Shown here piece by piece: positions 61,758 through 64,000 of a stretch of DNA of 64,000 nucleotides. Positions within the stretch are counted from its first letter, which is position 1; the number at the start of each line of letters is the position of its first letter. The translations under genes were made by a program, and so were the position numbers. Below the pieces are notes generated by a model, which was given only the letters and a program-made list of their open reading frames with translations, did not search any database and was not told the origin of the DNA. Source of the DNA: Amia ocellicauda (taxonomy: Eukaryota > Chordata > Actinopteri > Amiiformes > Amiidae); assembly GCF_036373705.1 (NCBI RefSeq), contig NC_089867.1:25105823-25169822 (forward strand). Reading direction: 5' to 3'.

Positions 61758-64000
61758 TCATGTGAAGTAGTGCGGCTTCTTCACGTTGATCCCGTACTCG
61801 GAGAGCGCTGGGGCCAGGTCCTCCATCGTCAGGGTGTACTTCTTATCCTAGGGAGAAGCACAAGCACGCACAGGGGCGGTGCGTTACTGAGGCAATGACC
61901 TTTTACAACTGAATCAGCAGGAAGGAATTAAAATAAATTAATAACAAGAATAAGAGAGGTATGCATGTGAGATCTCATGCAAATATATATTTTTTATCAT
62001 CACAGCAGAATTGCCACTTGAAAGCATAACTTGAGAAGTAAGACAATATAAAGTGTCCAATCAAGAGGAGGCCATTCGCCCCATCGTTTCCAGATGATCT
62101 CTAACTAGTGCATTGTACAGTCTGAACATCACTGCCCTTGTTCTCAATTCTACACTTTTGACAATATACCCCAGCATTGTGTTTGTCTTTTTTATTGCTT
62201 CCCCACATTGTTTGGATGGAGAAAGTGAGGAGTCCACATAGACTCCTAGGTCTTTCTCATGTGGTACTTCATCTAGTTCTGTTCCTCCCATAGTGTCATT
62301 ATAGTGGACATTATTGTTACCTGCATGTATTACCTTGCACCGTCCACATTGAATTTCATCTGCCAGGTGTCGCCCACAACTGAATATTATCTAAGTCCCT
62401 TTGAATAGCCTGTGCTGCCGAGATTGTATCTGCTGAGCCACCTATTTTAGTATCATCTGCAAATTTGACAAGTTTGCTAACTATCCCAGAGTCCAGATCA
62501 TTAATATAGATTATAAACAGCACAGGCCCTAGTACTGATCCCTGTGGAACTCCACTAACAACCTCACTCCAGTTAGAAGTAACTCCTCTAATCGACACCC
62601 TCTGTTTCCTAGACATCAACCAGTTCATAATCCATCTACATTACCCTGAATGCCTACAGCTTCCAATTTGAGGATCAGTCTTTGGTGTGGAACCTTATCA
62701 AAATCTTTCTGAAAATCTAAGTATATCATATCATATGCTTTCACATGATCTACAGCTGCAGTTGCATGTTCAAAGACCTCTAATAAATCAATAAGACATG
62801 ATCTGCCTCGTCTAAACCCATGTTGACTATCTCCAAGAATATGGTTTTCATTAAGATGCTCCTCTATTTTCTGTCTAATCATTTTTTCCAACATTTTACA
62901 GGTGATGCAGGTGAGACTGATTGGTCTGTAATTTCCTGGCTCAGTTTTGTCCCCTTTCTTGTGGATTGGTTTGACATTTGCTGTCTTCCAGTCAGTTGGC
63001 ACATCCCCTGTTCTAAGTGTCATTTGGAATATTTGAGTTAGCGGCCTATAAATATTTTCCCTCATTTCTTTAAGTACTGTTGGAAATATCCCATCTGGCC
63101 CAGGTGATTTGATTGTTTTTAATTCTGCTAGTCCCTTTAGTACCTCCTCCTCATTTATCCTGATCTCTCTTAGGGTTTGACTGGACTGATCTGTGAAATA
63201 CTCATTTAGAACATTTGTCACATCTTGTTCATTTTCCAAGATATTTCCATGTTTGCACTTTATCCGTTTCACTTCCTCCTTTATTGACCGCTTGCTGTTG
63301 TACTATTGAAAAAAGCTCTTTGCATTAATTTTAGCTCCAAGAGCTGTTTCTGTTTCCCTCTTTGCTTTCCTGATCCCTTTAAGATCTCTTTGCAGCTCAA
63401 ATATTGTCTGTATTTTGTTTAATCTCCGTCCCTTTTGTATGCGCTATACAACATTTTCTTTCTTTTTATTTATTTTTTGTTGCATACTTCTATTAAACCA
63501 TTTTGACCAATGTTTTTGGTCCTCAATTTGCTAAGTTTTGTACTGTAGCTCATTACACCAAATATTTTCATAAAACTAGAAACCTTGATTAAATGTTTTA
63601 TTCTTTGCTGACACAAAAGTGCTTCATCACATACAGCCTTTGAAAAAACACACGCTGGAATGTGTTTGTGTGGAAACGCACCTGGCTGGGGAACTGGTCT
63701 TGCTCCCCTGTGGACACTAAACCTGCGGACAGCTGATGTCCAACTCATTTATTTGCTGCAACTGGAACTACGCTAATCCGCAGCTGGGAATTACCCGCAG
63801 AACAGAACTGTAATTAAGTCGGAAACTGAGTAGCTTAATGCACACTCTCTCGGTATCTGTTCCCACTAATCTGCATCGTGCTTACCTTGGTCTTGTTCCT
63901 GGAGCTGACCGACGCCGTGCCCTTCATCTTGCAGTGCTGCAGGGCGTCGTTGGCGATGTCAGAGATGAACTTCTGAGCCGCCAGGGAAATCAGACGGATT
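61758..64000 (-). CDS. taf10: TFIID/SAGA subunit TAF10, C-terminal part (partial)
   Basis: Two exons are in the window: 63886-64000, running off the right edge, and the last coding exon 61758-61847. The donor ...AAG|GTAAGC and the acceptor CTAG|GATAAG join in phase 0. The reading covers the end of the histone-fold domain (ISLAAQKFISDIANDALQHC), then a short Ser/Lys linker and YTLTMEDLAPALSEYG, ending VNVKK-type NVKKPHYFT and TGA. TAF10 is a histone-fold partner of TAF3/TAF8 in TFIID and of SUPT7L in SAGA. The N-terminal exons lie outside. The 2-kb last intron holds a CR1-like LINE in the same orientation. Confidence 0.96.
62044..63510 (-). mobile_element. CR1-like LINE, reverse transcriptase region to 3' end
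   Basis: Minus-strand frames read in order: a part resembling the linker after the endonuclease, PGPDGIFPTVLKEM, HKKGDKTEPGNYRPISL, QHGFRRGRSC, DFQKDFDKVPHQRL (palm motif A), SGVPQGSVLGPVLF (motif B) and KFADDTKIGG (motif C). Then comes EKDLGVYVDSSLSPSKQCGEA and a jump to the 3' end. Breaks occur near 62625, 62345 and 62060, and the endonuclease domain is absent, so it is 5'-truncated and inactive. The last 50 bases match the 3' ends at 655 and 11056. A host retrotransposon, not a virus. Confidence 0.9.

Noticed and set aside
62044..63510. Reverse transcriptase frames suggesting an endogenous retrovirus
   Set aside because: Motif order and wording are of CR1-type non-LTR elements; there are no LTRs, no gag or integrase, and the 3' end is the LINE terminus shared with other copies.

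Overview
The window looks like vertebrate nuclear DNA, most probably from a ray-finned fish. The genes have spliced exons with GT-AG borders and long repeat-filled introns. The repeats are of fish type: Tc1-like, hAT-like, tRNA-derived SINE, CR1-like and RTE-like elements. The SINE and CR1 tails remind me of early-branching (non-teleost) ray-finned fishes, but that placement is inference. No prokaryotic or viral system was seen.

Four genes are supported. (1) ybx1, minus strand: seven coding exons between 12081 and 19530 give a complete 323-residue Y-box/cold-shock protein, and a separate 3'UTR exon lies near 10312-10707. (2) ppih, minus strand: nine coding exons between 28700 and 60163 give a complete 177-residue cyclophilin H. 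(3) A gpr160-like seven-helix receptor, plus strand, with one coding exon at 54128-55234. It lies wholly inside the 18-kb first intron of ppih, on the opposite strand. (4) The 3' end of taf10, minus strand, from 61758 to beyond the right edge. ybx1, ppih and taf10 share one orientation. They act in mRNA packaging and translation, in splicing, and in transcription initiation respectively.

Layout: 1-10.3 kb has no gene I recognise, only LINE remnants and an isolated TATA-box/GC-rich segment near 4.65 kb. 10.3-19.7 kb is ybx1, ending in a CpG-rich first exon and a promoter with eight CCAAT/Y-box motifs in about 370 bp. 20.1-28.7 kb is intergenic. 28.7-60.2 kb is ppih; its introns carry two internally deleted Tc1-like copies, three hAT-like non-autonomous elements with 8-bp target duplications, several SINEs, a CR1 remnant and AT or AATTCC-rich repeats. 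61.4-64 kb is taf10, with a CR1-like LINE in its last intron.

The most interesting points are the helically spaced Y-box array in front of the gene for the Y-box protein itself, a U-run facing an A-rich run in the ybx1 3'UTR, the receptor gene nested in ppih, and the detailed insertion history of the repeats. All reading was by eye; no alignment, folding or database search was run.
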